Source: Mucidula mucida
Taxonomy: Eukaryota; Basidiomycota; Agaricomycetes; Agaricales; Physalacriaceae
Direction: 5' to 3'
Length of the DNA stretch: 48,685 nucleotides
Assembly (NCBI GenBank): GCA_015501055.1
Contig: JADNYV010000261.1
Span: 1 to 48,685 of the forward strand
The stretch's first letter is position 1. Each line of letters begins with the position of its first letter. The notes under the pieces were generated by a model. The model searched no databases, was not told where the DNA came from, and saw only the letters and a list, made by a program, of their open reading frames with translations. Both the position numbers and the translations under genes were made by a program. Positions 11,434-21,579 of this stretch are shown here, piece after piece.

Positions 11434-11480
11434 GCAGCGGATCGTAGACGGAGGCATTGATCTCACCGATGGAACCTGAT
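11434..11480 (-). pseudogene. Family B stub, copy B2 (first ~15 codons only)
   Basis: On the minus strand the segment reads EINASVYDPLL, matching residues 7-17 of other B proteins. The start codon region is altered and everything downstream is replaced by the S2P fragment. It keeps the head-to-head position relative to A4, so A4 once had a B partner that was lost in a recombination event. Confidence 0.75.
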
Positions 11481-11842
11481 GTTGTGCGTAGGGTATGCTG
11501 GCGTGAGTTGGAGTATTCGGGGAGAGCGTCGCGATAGATTTATAGATTGAGCGAACCAGACCATGTTTGTTTTGTGCTCCATCAATAACAAGAGAAGCGG
11601 ATGGCCACAGCTATTTTTCTGGCTTATTGTGTGGCAGCGTCCGGCAAGTTCCATGGAGGTTCGTGAACAAGCGATCCGTTTGAACCACATCGGAAGTTCG
11701 GCCCGAAGGCTCCAGTCCTTTTTTGTTCAAGTTGTCCTTGTTCTCTGACGTGCTATTGTCTTTTCTAGGAACAATACGAGGAAATGTGGCTCCAACCTTA
11801 TAAGCGTGCACCTTCCGTATTGACTTGTGATCTTACAATAAC
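11481..11842. promoter_or_regulatory. Former divergent promoter, now driving A4 alone
   Basis: Closely similar to the spacers at 14738, 17903 and 30208. It has the B-side TATA region (TTTATAGATTG near 11539), the block containing GTGCTCCATCAATAACAAGA, TTATTGTGTGGC near 11624, the inverted repeat TATTGT-N11-ACAATA at 11754-11776, and CCTTATAAG about 45 nt before the A4 start. Confidence 0.6.
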
Positions 11843-13019
11843 ATGTCCCCCTCCATGCCCGTGATAAATTGCGACGACGATATAGAGGACGACGATCGCG
11901 GAATTCTTCATGTTCCTTGGCTAGGGAGCTTCATGGCGTTTTCCATCGATCCCGCCGCGACTTTGCGGTACTACTGCCAGGGTGGCGATGCGGAGGCTAG
12001 GGAGTTGGCTCAGGATTTGGTCTGCAAACAATATGCTGGTTACTGTGTTCGAGTGCGTTGTTATATACTATTCACCGTTTGACGACAGTGCACTTACCTC
12101 AGGGCAGTGGAATGGAGGATTGCCTGATCCTGAAGCTGAGTTCAACAGAATGTGGTTGCGTCCCATTCAAATTGGTTTGACGAAACCGCGTCCCAATCGT
12201 ATGGACAAATTCAAACGCAAGACAGCCGATATGTGCATTCCCATTCTACCTACGACTGAGCACCCTCTTGGTCGCACGCCTCTCCCCATATCACATCCTT
12301 TACCGTGGTCAAACTGCTATCAACCCACCATGGATGATTTCGATGTTCTGGTCGAGCCACAAAGCTATGATTACTCGAATACGCCACACTTTCCATTCGA
12401 CGCTATGTCGGCCATATCAGGCTATACTAGCGAGGATGTTAAGCGTATAAACGTAATGGAGGCGGATTGCTCTGTTGGTCCTCAGGACCCAGTGGTCAAC
12501 ACCTCAGACTCGGATTCGAAAGAGAGTGTCGGCGACTACGCGCCTTCGCTCGGCGACGATATCGATGCTGTCGAGAACATCTTCTTTTCGTCGGTGAATG
12601 CTCCGATGTGGAGCAAGATTTTCACGCCAGCTATCAAGATCAATTCTGATCTTGGTGTCATCAAAGTCCTTTCAGATCCGGTGGAACTTTGGGACGAGCA
12701 TGCTGCTTTGAAGCGGTAAGTGCTACAATACTTTGAGATGTACACGGCCATCTGATTTCGCCACTCAGGATTGTCGACGAATGCAAAGCTCGTCAGCGTG
12801 CTGCTTCGCGTCCTCTAGAAGCCACCTGTGGCCAAGGAGTGTTTCCGCCGAGTCGGGTAGCCCAGCCATCATGTGCGTATCCTCGTCCTTTGCCTTCCGT
12901 TCTGACCGACATTCTGCTGTACAGTGCTATCCAGCTTTTCAGAATTAGGCGCGAAGTTCAAACGTGCGAGGACCAAACTTGTCGGGGTTTTCAGATTCGA
13001 GACGGCGGTTCGCGGCTGA
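11843..13019 (+). CDS. Family A protein, copy A4 (group I)
   Basis: ATG at 11843. Exon 1 has an acidic lead, RGILHVPWLGSFMAFSIDPAA and CKQYAGYC. Exon 2 has GGLPDPEAEFNRMWLRP, IGLTKPRPN, MCIPILPTTEHPLGR, CYQPTMDDFDVLVEPQ, a Ser/Asp-rich span (TSDSDSKESVGDYAPSLGDD), KIFTPAIKINSDLGVIKVLS and LWDEHAALKR. Exon 3 starts RIVDECKARQRA. The last exon encodes LGAKFKRARTKLVGVFRF and ends AVRG with stop at 13017-13019. It appears intact. It is followed by gene C1 on the same strand. Its B partner is a stub. Confidence 0.8.
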
Positions 13020-13199
13020 GCTAGGACGTCTTGGGTATGATTCTTACTACTTAGGTCATTTCTGAAGACAGTCCACGGATGTTCTAGCATACCACCATTG
13101 TAATTCAATACAGTCACATGCGGAACGTGCTTAGTGCGCAGGGAACAAGACTGTCTTAGGGCGGAGAAGCTCATCGAGAGGATCGACTACTGCGATGCT

Positions 13200-13213
13200 A
13201 ACAATTGATTGTT
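13200..13213. promoter_or_regulatory. Perfect palindrome AACAAT-TG-ATTGTT upstream of C1
   Basis: A 14-bp inverted repeat (arms AACAAT and ATTGTT, 2-nt centre) lies about 40 nt before the C1 start codon, with CTATATAGC between them. The arms are the same as those of the A-gene promoter repeat. A related CAATTGATTGTTACAATC sits at 31869 before the C3 remnant. Confidence 0.5.
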
Positions 13214-13253
13214 CAATCAAATCCACTTCAACTATATAGCTTCAATTATCACA

Positions 13254-13575
13254 ATGCCATCTTTTGTTTCGTTTCTAAAGTGTTGCACGTTCCGGCAGAA
13301 GGAACGAGTACATCTTCCCAAAAAGCTTCCGCCTTTCCGGCAAGAGTAAGACCACATCTGCTTTGTCACCTCCAGCGGTGATTCTTAGTCCTTCTCATAC
13401 TTTTACGTGCGTGCTGGGCAGCACTTCCTTTGTCTCGTCAATTAGGCGTGTCCTTCTGCCCACGCTGCGGGATCTTGGCGATGCGCATGCTAAACAAGTC
13501 CTTCTTACCGACTGCACTGAGAGGATGCGTCTACTATATGCAGTTGGTGCGCGTAACGCGAAAGACCTGACATGA
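13254..13575 (+). CDS. Small family C protein, copy C1, unknown function
   Basis: A two-exon model: ATG 13254 to 13345, a 43-nt intron (gtaaga to ttag), and exon 2 13389-13575, giving 92 residues. Exon 1 is basic with LKCCTFRQKERVHLPKK. Exon 2 continues SHTFTCVLGSTSFVSSIRR, a helical stretch with DLGDAHAKQVLLTDC, and ends NAKDLT. Support comes from two further copies, both damaged, that also follow A genes (16421-16740 and 31869-32060). I do not recognise it. Its promoter carries the same ATTGT/ACAAT arms as A and B. The 3' end converges on B3 with about 50 bp between stops. Confidence 0.45.
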
Positions 13576-13628
13576 ATAAGAGTTACAATAAAATGATAGT
13601 GCAGCTTTAGGGTATCCAAACATCCTTT

Positions 13629-14737
13629 TCACATCGCACGAATTGCAGGAGGCCCGCCTTGAGTCCAACAGTTCTTTCCACTACCCTGGGAGCGACAACT
13701 TGAGAAACTGACTCTAGAGGCATTCGTTCGCTTCATCGGTGGGTCTTGGATCATGAAATGGTCCTTCGCCTACTGAAATTAGCCGGGCCTTGTTCAGACA
13801 CGGAAGGAAATGACGTACCGATGAAGCGGGACGTTTGGAGAGACGTGAAGAATGCGACGCTCTCGTCATGTTCTTCAGTATTTTGCCAGTAAACGTCGTG
13901 CCGGTGGGCGTGGGTGTTGGGACCTCCTCCGGACCCCAGTCCTCACCTTCAGACACTTCGGGGATGGAGACCAAACTGCTCGTTGACGCGGAGCATGAAG
14001 AGGACACGTAACTTCGAGCAGAGGCCAGACTGCCTTGACTCCCTTTTGGCGCTTGACTGTAGATAGAGCCTTCGCCCTGTGCTGTCTAGTCAGTAAACAA
14101 CTTTGATGTGGGAAACGAATTCTACTGACTTTCCTCGTGTGCTCTTTTCCAGTTCTACAAAAGGATATGAGCATCAGCCAAACAATACCAAACAACCTAT
14201 GTGTACCATGAGATCTGCTTGCAAGCGCCTCGCCAGGTTGCAATCAGCCGACGCGGCTTTCATGAGCTTGATTTCAAGGTTCCAAACGTCTCTTTGAAGC
14301 TTGTGGACAGTCGCGGCATCCGTAGAGTATGGAACGTCGCCGGCGCCAGACCACAGAGAGAGCGCGCTCGCAACATCGGTTGCCCAACAAATCATCCACT
14401 GCGGCTCTCGGGGCCATGCAGGTGTGAGATGTATAGTAGCAGCTTCTGAGAAGGAGGGATGATTGTGTTGCACAGGGCGAACAAGACGTTGTGTGATGTC
14501 TGCGAGATCGTCATAGTCGGCACCGCCGAATGTTGCCATAAAGCAGACAGTAGTAAAGTTGGCCATGGGGTTTACCTTGAGGATATAACAAGGACGATAT
14601 TTCATGGTTTTCGTGATGGAGAGCGTACTGCCAGTTCGGGCGAGAGTCCGCGATTTTCTGGCGCCATGCATTTTGTGGAGACATGCAAGAAGAGGATCGT
14701 AGACGGAGGCGTTAATGCCACATATTGTACCCTCCAT
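13629..14737 (-). CDS. Family B protein, copy B3 (group I)
   Basis: ATG at 14737. Exon 1 encodes MEGTICGINASVYDPLLACL, TLSITKTMKYRPCYIL, CFMATFGGADYDDLADI, LVRPVQHNHPSF and PQWMICWATDV, ending in a helical LQRDVWNLEIKLMKAAS stretch. Exon 3 contains SASTSSLVSIPEVSEGEDW and VPTPTPTGTTFTGKILKN. The final exon reads PPMKRTNASR, then the QGSGKNCWTQG block and AIRAM, with stop at 13629-13631. No frame break noticed. It is paired head to head with A5. Confidence 0.8.
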
Positions 14738-15119
14738 GGTGTGGTGAGTTCGGTGGTTGGGTCGGTGAAGGTTGGTGTATTCTGGAGCAACAAGCTTCGA
14801 CTGGTAGATTTATACACCCAGTGAACGATCGTCCTTGCTTTGTGCTCCATTGATAACAACAAACGAATGGCCACAGCTTTCTGGTTTATTGTGTGGCTGC
14901 GTCCGGGAAGTTCCTTGAAGGTTGGTGAACAACAAGAGCGGACGCTGATCTATTTCTGATACAGATCGGAAAGTCGGCCCGATGGCTCGAGTGCTTTTTT
15001 GTTCCTGCCGTCCTTGTTTTCTGTCATTCTATTGTCTGTTCTGGGAACAATACAAGTAAATGTGGCTCCACCTTATAAAGCGCGTTCTATACAGACTTGT
15101 ACCCCCGTAAACCTTCAAC
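14738..15119. promoter_or_regulatory. Shared divergent promoter of B3 and A5
   Basis: 382 bp between start codons. The B-side TATA is TTTATACACCC (about 14809-14820). In the middle are GATAACAACAAACGAATGG and TTTATTGTGTGGC. On the A side the repeat TATTGT-N11-ACAATA is at 15030-15052, then CCTTATAAAG about 45 nt before the A5 ATG. The region is nearly the same as that of B4/A6 and B5/A7. Confidence 0.65.
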
Positions 15120-16218
15120 ATGTCTGGCTTCGAATTCATGTCCTTGATAAATGACGACGAGGACGACGACGAACGAGGAATGCTTCATGTTCCCTGGCCA
15201 GGATGCTTTATCGCGTTTGCTATCGATCCCGCAGCAACTTTGCGGTACTACTGCCATGGTGGAGATACTGTGGCCAAGGAGCTGATCCAGAATTTGGTCT
15301 GCAAACAATATGCTGCTTACTGTTCTCAAGTACGTCGTTATCAGTATACACCCTTGACAACAGCACATTTACCTTAGAGCAGTGGAGTGGGGGATTACCT
15401 GATTCCGACGCTGTATTCAACAGAATGTGGCTACGACCCATCCAAATTGGCTTGACGAAACCACGTCCCAATCGTATGGACAAATTCAAGCACAAGACAG
15501 CCGATATGTGCATTCCCATTCTACCTACAACTGACCACCCTCTTGGTCGCACGCCTCTCCCCATATCACATCCTTTACCGTGGTCAAATTGCTATCAACC
15601 CACCATGGATGACTTCGATGTTTTGGTAGAACCACAAAACTACGAATATTCGGATACGCCACGCTTTTCATCCGCCGTTGATTCGGCCATCACCCGCTAT
15701 ACCAGCGAAGACGTTAAGCGTATCAACGCAATGGAGGCGGAGTACTCTGTCAGTCCTCTCGGAGTACAGGACCCAGTGGTCAACAACAACACCTCAGACT
15801 CGGATTCGATAGAGAGTGTCGGCGACTATGCGCCTTCTCTCAGCGACGATATCAATGGTGTCGAGAATACCTTGTTTTCGTCGGTGAATGCTCCGATGTG
15901 GAGCAAGATTTTCACGCCAGCTATCAAGTTCAATTCTGATCTTGGCGTTATCAAAGTCCTGTCAGATCCAGTGGAATTGTGGGACGAGCATGCTCTTTTG
16001 AAGCAGTGAGTGCTATGCTACCTTGAGATATACTCGAGTCTCTTACATCGTCGTTCAGGATTGTCGACGATTGTAAAGCTCGTCAGCGCGCTGCTGCTTC
16101 GCGTCCTGTTGGGGCCAACTGTGGGCAAGAAGGATATCCCTGGAATCGGAGAATCCAAGGCTCATGTGCGTACCCTCGCCTTAAGGCATTCACATTCAAG
16201 ATGGCGGTTCGCGGCTGA
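15120..16218 (+). CDS. Family A protein, copy A5 (group I), shortened last exon
   Basis: ATG at 15120; MSGFEFMSLIN, an acidic run, RGMLHVPWPGCFIAFAIDPAA and CKQYAAYC in exon 1. Exon 2 carries GGLPDSDAVFNRMWLRP, the IGLTKPRPN, HPLGRTPLPIS and DDFDVLVEPQ blocks, and LWDEHALLKQ. Exon 3 begins RIVDDCKARQRAA. The end differs from its sisters. After the third donor (about 16163) roughly 100 nt present in A4 are missing, including the usual last acceptor and the KFKRARTK segment. Only the AVRG terminus remains (stop 16216-16218). The protein may end abnormally, so the copy could be impaired. Confidence 0.7.
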
Positions 16219-16420
16219 GCGAGGACCTCTTGAGTATGATTTTCAGGTCATTTCTGACGATAGGCCACGGATGTTCTCGTAAACTACTATCATTACTTAA
16301 TACAGTACCATTCGAAGCGTGCTCAGTGCTCGGAGAACAAGACTGTTTTGGGGCGGAGAAGGTAAGCTCCTCAAGAGGCTGGACTACCTGAGTATCTTCA
16401 CTTGTTACACGGACGTACGC

Positions 16421-16740
16421 ACGTAGAAATACGAGAAGGACTTGGAATCACCGCTGGAGGTGACCAAAGCAGATTTTTTTGTCGTACTCTTACTGGAGAA
16501 TTTTGAGAAGACATACTCGTTCCTTCGTCCGGAATGTGCAACACTTCAGAATCAAAACATGATATAGCACTGTACTGGGCGGTAGTACCTCCCTCTGCTC
16601 GTCAATTAAACGTGTCCTTCTGCACGCGCTGCGTGATCTTGCTGATGCGCATGCTGAACAAGCCATTCTCGCCGACATCAAGAGGAATAAAATGTTGATT
16701 GACGCGGACCACCTCAAAAGGCCAAATATGACATATGTAT
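16421..16740. pseudogene. Family C remnant C2 with an internal inversion
   Basis: The part 16421-16568 matches C1 exon 1, its intron and the start of exon 2 on the minus strand. The part from about 16575 matches the rest of C1 exon 2 on the plus strand (TCGTCAATTA, then GATCTTGCTGATGCGCATGC). One half has therefore flipped relative to the other. It is not translatable as a single product. The surrounding 16219-16794 shows no other gene. Confidence 0.65.
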
Positions 16741-16794
16741 AAGATTTACAATATACTAATAGTGCAGCTTTAGATTATCCAACCCGTTTTCTTC

Positions 16795-17902
16795 TCACAT
16801 CGCACGAATTGCAGGAGGGCCTTGAGTCCAGCAGTTCTTTCCGCTACCCTGGGAGCGACAACTCGAGATACTGACTCTAGAGGCATTCGTTCGCTTCATC
16901 GGCGGGTCTTGGATCATGAAATGATCCTTTGCCTACTCAGATGAGCCGGGTTTTGTGCAGACACGCAAGAAAATGACGTACCGATGAAGCGGGACGTTTG
17001 GGGAGACGTGAAGAATGCGACGATCTCGACAGGTTCTTCAATAATTTGCCAGCGAACGTTGTGCCAGTGGGCGTGGGTGTTGGGACCTCCTCTGGGCACC
17101 AGTCCTCACCTTCCGATACTTCGGGGATGGACATCAAGCTGCTCGTTGACGCGGAGCATGAAGAGGACGCGTAACTTCGAGCGGAGGCCAGACTGCCTTG
17201 ACTCCCTTTTGGCACTTGACTGTAGATAGAGCCTTCACCCTGTTACGCATTGTCAGTAAGTGGCTTAGATCTAGGAGACGGAGATCACTGACTTTCGCCT
17301 CATGTGCTCTTTTCCAGTTCTACCAAAGGACATGAGCGTCAGTCAAACAATATCAAACGACCTGTTCTTACCATGAGATCAGCTTGCAGACGCTTCTTCA
17401 GGTTTCGATCAGCTGACGCGGCTTCCATGAGTTGGTGCTCGAGCCTCTTAACGTCTCTTTGAAGCTTGTCGACAGCCGCAGCGTCCATAGAGTATGGAAC
17501 GTCGCCGGCGCCAGACCACACAGAGAGCGCGCCCGTAACATCGGTAGCCCAACAAATCATCCACTGCGGCTCTCGGGTCCATGCAGGTGTGAGATGTATA
17601 GTAGCAGCTTCTGAGAAGGAGGGATGATTGTGTTGCACAGGGCGAACAAGACGTTGTGTGATGTCTGCGAGATCATCATAGTTGGCACCGCCGAATGTTG
17701 CCATTAAGCAGATAGTAGTATAGTTGGACATGGGGTTTCCTCTGAGGATGAAACAAGGACGATATTTATTGGTTTTCGTGATGGAGAGCGTACTGCCAGC
17801 TCGGGCGGTTGTCCGCGATTTTCTGGCGCTGTCCATTTTGTCGAGGCATTCAAGAAGCGGATCGTAAACGGAGGCGTTGATGCCACATACTGTTCCCTCC
17901 AT
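16795..17902 (-). CDS. Family B protein, copy B4 (group I), best reference copy
   Basis: Exons on the minus strand: 17902-17372 (177 codons), 17319-17293 (a 27-nt microexon, NWKRAHEAK), 17239-16982 (86 codons) and 16926-16795 (43 codons plus stop), all GT-AG, giving 315 residues. Residues 1-120 look globular: MEGTICGINASVYDPL, NKYRPCFIL at 45-53, TICLMATFGGANYDDLADI, VRPVQHNHPSF and EPQWMICW. Residues about 130-177 look helical. Exon 3 is Ser/Thr/Pro-rich (SSSCSASTSSLMSIPEVSE, VPTPTPTGTTFAGK) and exon 4 basic. There is no signal peptide or membrane segment. I do not recognise the family. It is paired with A6. Confidence 0.82.
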
Positions 17903-18286
17903 GGTGAGGTGAGTTCGGCGGTTGGGTTGGTGAAGGTTGGTGTATTCTGGAGCAACAAGCTTCGACTGGTAGATTTATACACCCAGTGAGCAGGATCGTC
18001 CTTGCTTTGTGCTCCATTGATAACAAGAAACGAATGGCCACAGCTTTCTAGTTTATTGTGTGGTAGCGTCCGGCAAGTTCCTTGAAGGTTCGAGAACAAC
18101 AAGAGCGGACGCTGATCTCTTTCTGAAACAGATCGGAAGGTCGGCCCGCTGGCCAGAGTCCTTTTTTGTTCAAGTCGTCCTTGTTTTCGGCCATTCTATT
18201 GTCTTTTCTAGGAACAATACCAGGAAATGTGGCTCCACCTTATAATGCGCCTTCTATACAGACTTGTACTGCCATAATCCTCCAAC
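17903..18286. promoter_or_regulatory. Shared divergent promoter of B4 and A6
   Basis: 384 bp between start codons. TTTATACACCC lies on the B side. The central block GATAACAAGAAACGAATGG and TTTATTGTGTGG is conserved. The inverted repeat TATTGT-N11-ACAATA is at 18197-18219. CCTTATAATG is about 45 nt before the A6 ATG. Confidence 0.65.
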
Positions 18287-19457
18287 ATGTCTCCCTTCAT
18301 GCCTTTGATAAACGACGACGACGATTCAGAGAACGACGAACGAGGGACTCTTCATGTTCCTTGGCAAGGGTGCTTCGTCGCATTTTCTATCGATCCTGCC
18401 GCAACGTTGCGGTACTACTGCGACGGTGGAGACAGTGTGGCTAAGGAGCTGGTTCAGAATTTGGCCTGCAAACAATATGCTGCTTACTGTGTTCAAGTAC
18501 GTCGCGACACCATTGAGCAACAGTGTACTCACATTGAAACAGTGGAGTGCAGGACTACCAGATCCTGATGCCGCATTCAACAGAATGTGGTTACGTCCCA
18601 TCCAAATTGGCTTGACGAAACCACGTCCCAATCGTATGGACAAATTCAAGCGCAAGACAGCCGATATGTGCATTCCCATCTTACCTACAACCGAGCATCC
18701 TCTTGGCCGCACGCCTCTCCCAATATCACGTCCCTTGCCATGGTCAAACTGCTATCAGCCCACCATGGATGACTTTGATGTTTTGGTGGAGCCACAAAAC
18801 TACGATTATTCGGATACGCCACGCTTTTCATCCGCCGCTGATTCAGCCATCACCCGCTATACCAGCGAAGACGTTAAGCGTATAAATGCAATGGAGGCGG
18901 AGTACGCTGTCAGTCCTCTCGAAGTACAGGACCCAGTGGTCAATACCTCTGATTCAGATTCGATAGAGAGTGTCGACGACTATGCGCCTTCGCTCGGTGA
19001 TGATATCGATGCTGTTGAGAATACCTTCTTTTCTTCGGTGAATGCTCCTATGTGGAACAAGATTTTCACGCCAGCTATCAAGATCAATTCCGACCTTGGC
19101 GTTATCAAAGTCCTCTCAGATCCAGTGGAACTGTGGGACGAACATGCTGCCCTGAAGAGGTGAGTATCATGTCACAGGATGTATGCCATCTTGACGTGCA
19201 CCCCCAGGATTGTTGATGAGTGCAAAGCGCGTCGACGCGCTGCTTCGCGCTCTCCGCCATTGGGTCAAAAGCCAAGGCGGGCAATGTATGCCACATGTGA
19301 GCCATATCTCTTTTCGTTAGGGAAAATGGTTTTATTCAACGATGTCTCTTCTGAAATAGTGTCATCTGGCCTTTTGAACATCGTAGCCAAGCTCAAAAGG
19401 ACTAGGTCCAAAATAGTTCGTGTATTTGGATTCAAGACGGTGAAGTCGGCCGTGTAG
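18287..19457 (+). CDS. Family A protein, copy A6 (group I), best reference copy
   Basis: Exons 18287-18496, 18543-19159, 19208-19296 and 19360-19457, all GT-AG, encode 337 residues. Exon 1: acidic lead, HVPWQGCFVAFSIDPAATLR, GGDSVAKELVQNL, CKQYAAYC. Exon 2: GLPDPDAAFNRMWLRPIQIG, KPRPN, CIPILPTTEHPLGRTPLPIS, CYQPTMDDFDVLVEPQNYDY, a variable span, SDSDSIESVDDYAPSLGDD, KIFTPAIKINSDLGVIKVLS and LWDEHAALKR. Exon 3: RIVDECKARRRAA. Exon 4: LNIVAKLKRTRSKIVRVFGF and a KTVKSAV end. The C-terminus is basic and may bind nucleic acid or act in localisation, but that is only a guess. It lies directly upstream of the true S2P gene. Confidence 0.82.
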
Positions 19458-19666
19458 ACTTGGTAGTCTATCGAAAGCTTTATATCTGAGTCTTTTGTCT
19501 GCTTAATTTACGCGTTCCTTGACTGGGCAATTGAGGTGATGAATGCCCTCAAAGCTACGACGCGTCAGCATGTTATGTCCAGCATCGACCTCTGTGACTC
19601 TACATAATCTCACTCCTCGGAGATTGAAGTACTTTATTACCTGATCGGCTGAGTACCTCTGTTTGC

Positions 19667-21579
19667 ATGTTGGCTCCTGCCGTCATCGTGCTCTGCCTAT
19701 TCTGGGCCCTTATTCACTTTGTCGCTCGGTCGTTGTCGCACCGCGATGGATCCTTACTTCCAACCAACACTCGTACTCGTGCTGGACGACAAAGAATAAA
19801 GGTTCAAGTTGAATGGGTCCACTTGAAAATCGAAACCACGTCTTGGAACCACTACCATGACGCGCTCACTGCCCAGCTCGCCTCCAAACGATATCACGCG
19901 CAGCAAATTGCTCTGAAGCTGTTCTACAACGTAGGCGTCGTTTTCGGGATAATGGGAATGCTCTGTGCGATGGGACTGCTCGTGTGGTCGTGCGCGACGA
20001 TGGTGGCCGGTTTAGGGCGTCTGGAGCAGCCACGTTTGGCGAAGAGAGACTGGGGGACAGTCAGCCAATTGGATCAGTGAAGCAGCCGCTTGTACAGGCT
20101 ATCGTGAGTCTTGGTTATGCCGTTCAATAGATCTGTCCTCAGTCTATGAAGATCCCAGGTGTAACCGTTCCGTTCAGTCACCTCGTCCCCATGCTCGCTG
20201 CTTTATTCTGCTCGCAGGTTATCCACGAGCTTGGCCACGCCATTTCTGGTGCACTGTAAGGTCTCATCCCATCAATCTTGGCTGCCACTGACGCGTCCTT
20301 GTCTTCAAGGGAGTCAATACCCATACAATCTGCCGGCGCAACATTTACCTTGATCATTCCCTCGGCATTCGTCGCTTTCCCTACCAGCTATATCGACGCT
20401 CTCAAACCTCTCGCTAGGGCTCGTGTTATAGCTGCTGGACCCTGGCATAATGCGATCGGCTGGATCATTCTTGTAGTTATTGGTTGGTTGCAGCTGAGCT
20501 ATCACCTCATGACGGTTCTTGGATACCAAGACATCTCAGACATCGGGAGAGTTGTCATCAGTGTTCAAAGTGTTTGTGAGATGTTATGGTCATGCTTCAG
20601 TTTGAACTCATGCACTGTTTCTAACAGGGCGCGACGTTGAGAGACTACCTCCCGCGTGGTTCTATTATCACGATGGTAGATGATTTGCGACTTAGTGGAG
20701 ATGAAGAGACATGGGCATCGTACTTGACCAAGCCTCGAAACCCCATGGAAATGATGGGTTGGTGTGTCCCAGGCCCAGCCTTTCTTGGTTGGTGCTCGAT
20801 GTAGCTTCCGATTTGTGCGTTGACGATTGCCTGCAGATAGCCCAGAAACATGCTGCGTTGAGGATGTATCCGTCTCTCTTCTTTCCTGTTTCACGAACGG
20901 AAACGAGCAGGGTTGTGTTGACGCTGTTCCACTGTTAACGAAACCAAAAGAAAATATTCGATGCCAGGCAGACTTTGAATGCTCCGCCAAGTCTCTTTGT
21001 GTTCGACCAGACACAGTGGCGCATCTTCTCCGGCTAACGGTGCGCTTTCCGGATTGGAAGGAGCACGATGAAGAGGACGTGATTCTTTGGCGTGGTCCGA
21101 GGACAGAAGTGTGGCAAGAAGGTCCTCCTGATCATTATGCCTGATGCCAAACAAACTTATCTGTTCGTCAGTCGAGATTGGGATCCTACGACCACGAATC
21201 AATCTACTTCCCCTGTGGCTCCCAAGCCTTTTGTTCGTGTTTGAAGGGTGAGTCGTGGCGACTTGTATTATGATTAACCTTCTCATCATGTTCTCATTGT
21301 AGATACTTGGAGATGGCAATGTTGTCTCTGTTCCTGTTCAATCTCTTACCGCTTCCTTATCTCGATGGAAGTCAGTTGCTGGATGCCCTCTTGGATTTGG
21401 TCGGGCATGGCGTTATCGCGCCGGATAATTATGATATCGAACTAGGCAACGACGGGGGATACACGGGAGATGCAGCACTGCACTGGCGGTGGAAGAGCAC
21501 AGCGCGGCGAATTGTGCGTGGGGGTACGCTAGCTGCATTTGCCGCCTGTATCCTATTGGGCGCATGGAATGCGGTTTGA
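19667..21579 (+). CDS. Site-2 protease (S2P, MBTPS2-like intramembrane metalloprotease)
   Basis: Multi-exon gene for a zinc metalloprotease that cleaves membrane-bound transcription factors of the SREBP type inside the membrane. Exon 1 gives an N-terminal membrane segment (VIVLCLFWALIHFVA), the ASKRYHAQQIALKLFYNVG stretch and a second hydrophobic segment. Exon 2 (20143-20255) holds the active-site helix VIHELGHAISGAL; the HELGH codons are 20224-20238. Exons from 20310 and 20628 continue. The last exon (from about 21304) contains FNLLPLPYLDGSQLLDAL, the NxxP...DG second zinc-ligand motif, at 21340-21369. A cysteine-rich lumenal-type insert precedes it. Exon 1 needs one extra base in a G run near 20051-20055 to join the KQPLVQAI segment in frame. 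The 5' end is duplicated at 11097. Confidence 0.85.

Noticed and set aside
15220..18712. Antisense open frames opposite A genes (for example 15220-15564 and 18326-18712 on minus)
   Set aside because: They recur opposite each A copy because the A sequence is conserved, cross A introns and have no independent support. They are shadows.
19105..19305. Open frame on minus over the A6 3' exons
   Set aside because: It overlaps coding exons and an intron of A6 and lacks any recognisable composition.
8311..19457. Homeodomain mating-type locus, suggested by several divergent gene pairs in a tandem cluster
   Set aside because: Neither A nor B contains the homeodomain WFxNxR motif, and the flanking genes are not those usual for the agaricomycete HD locus. 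Only the layout is similar.
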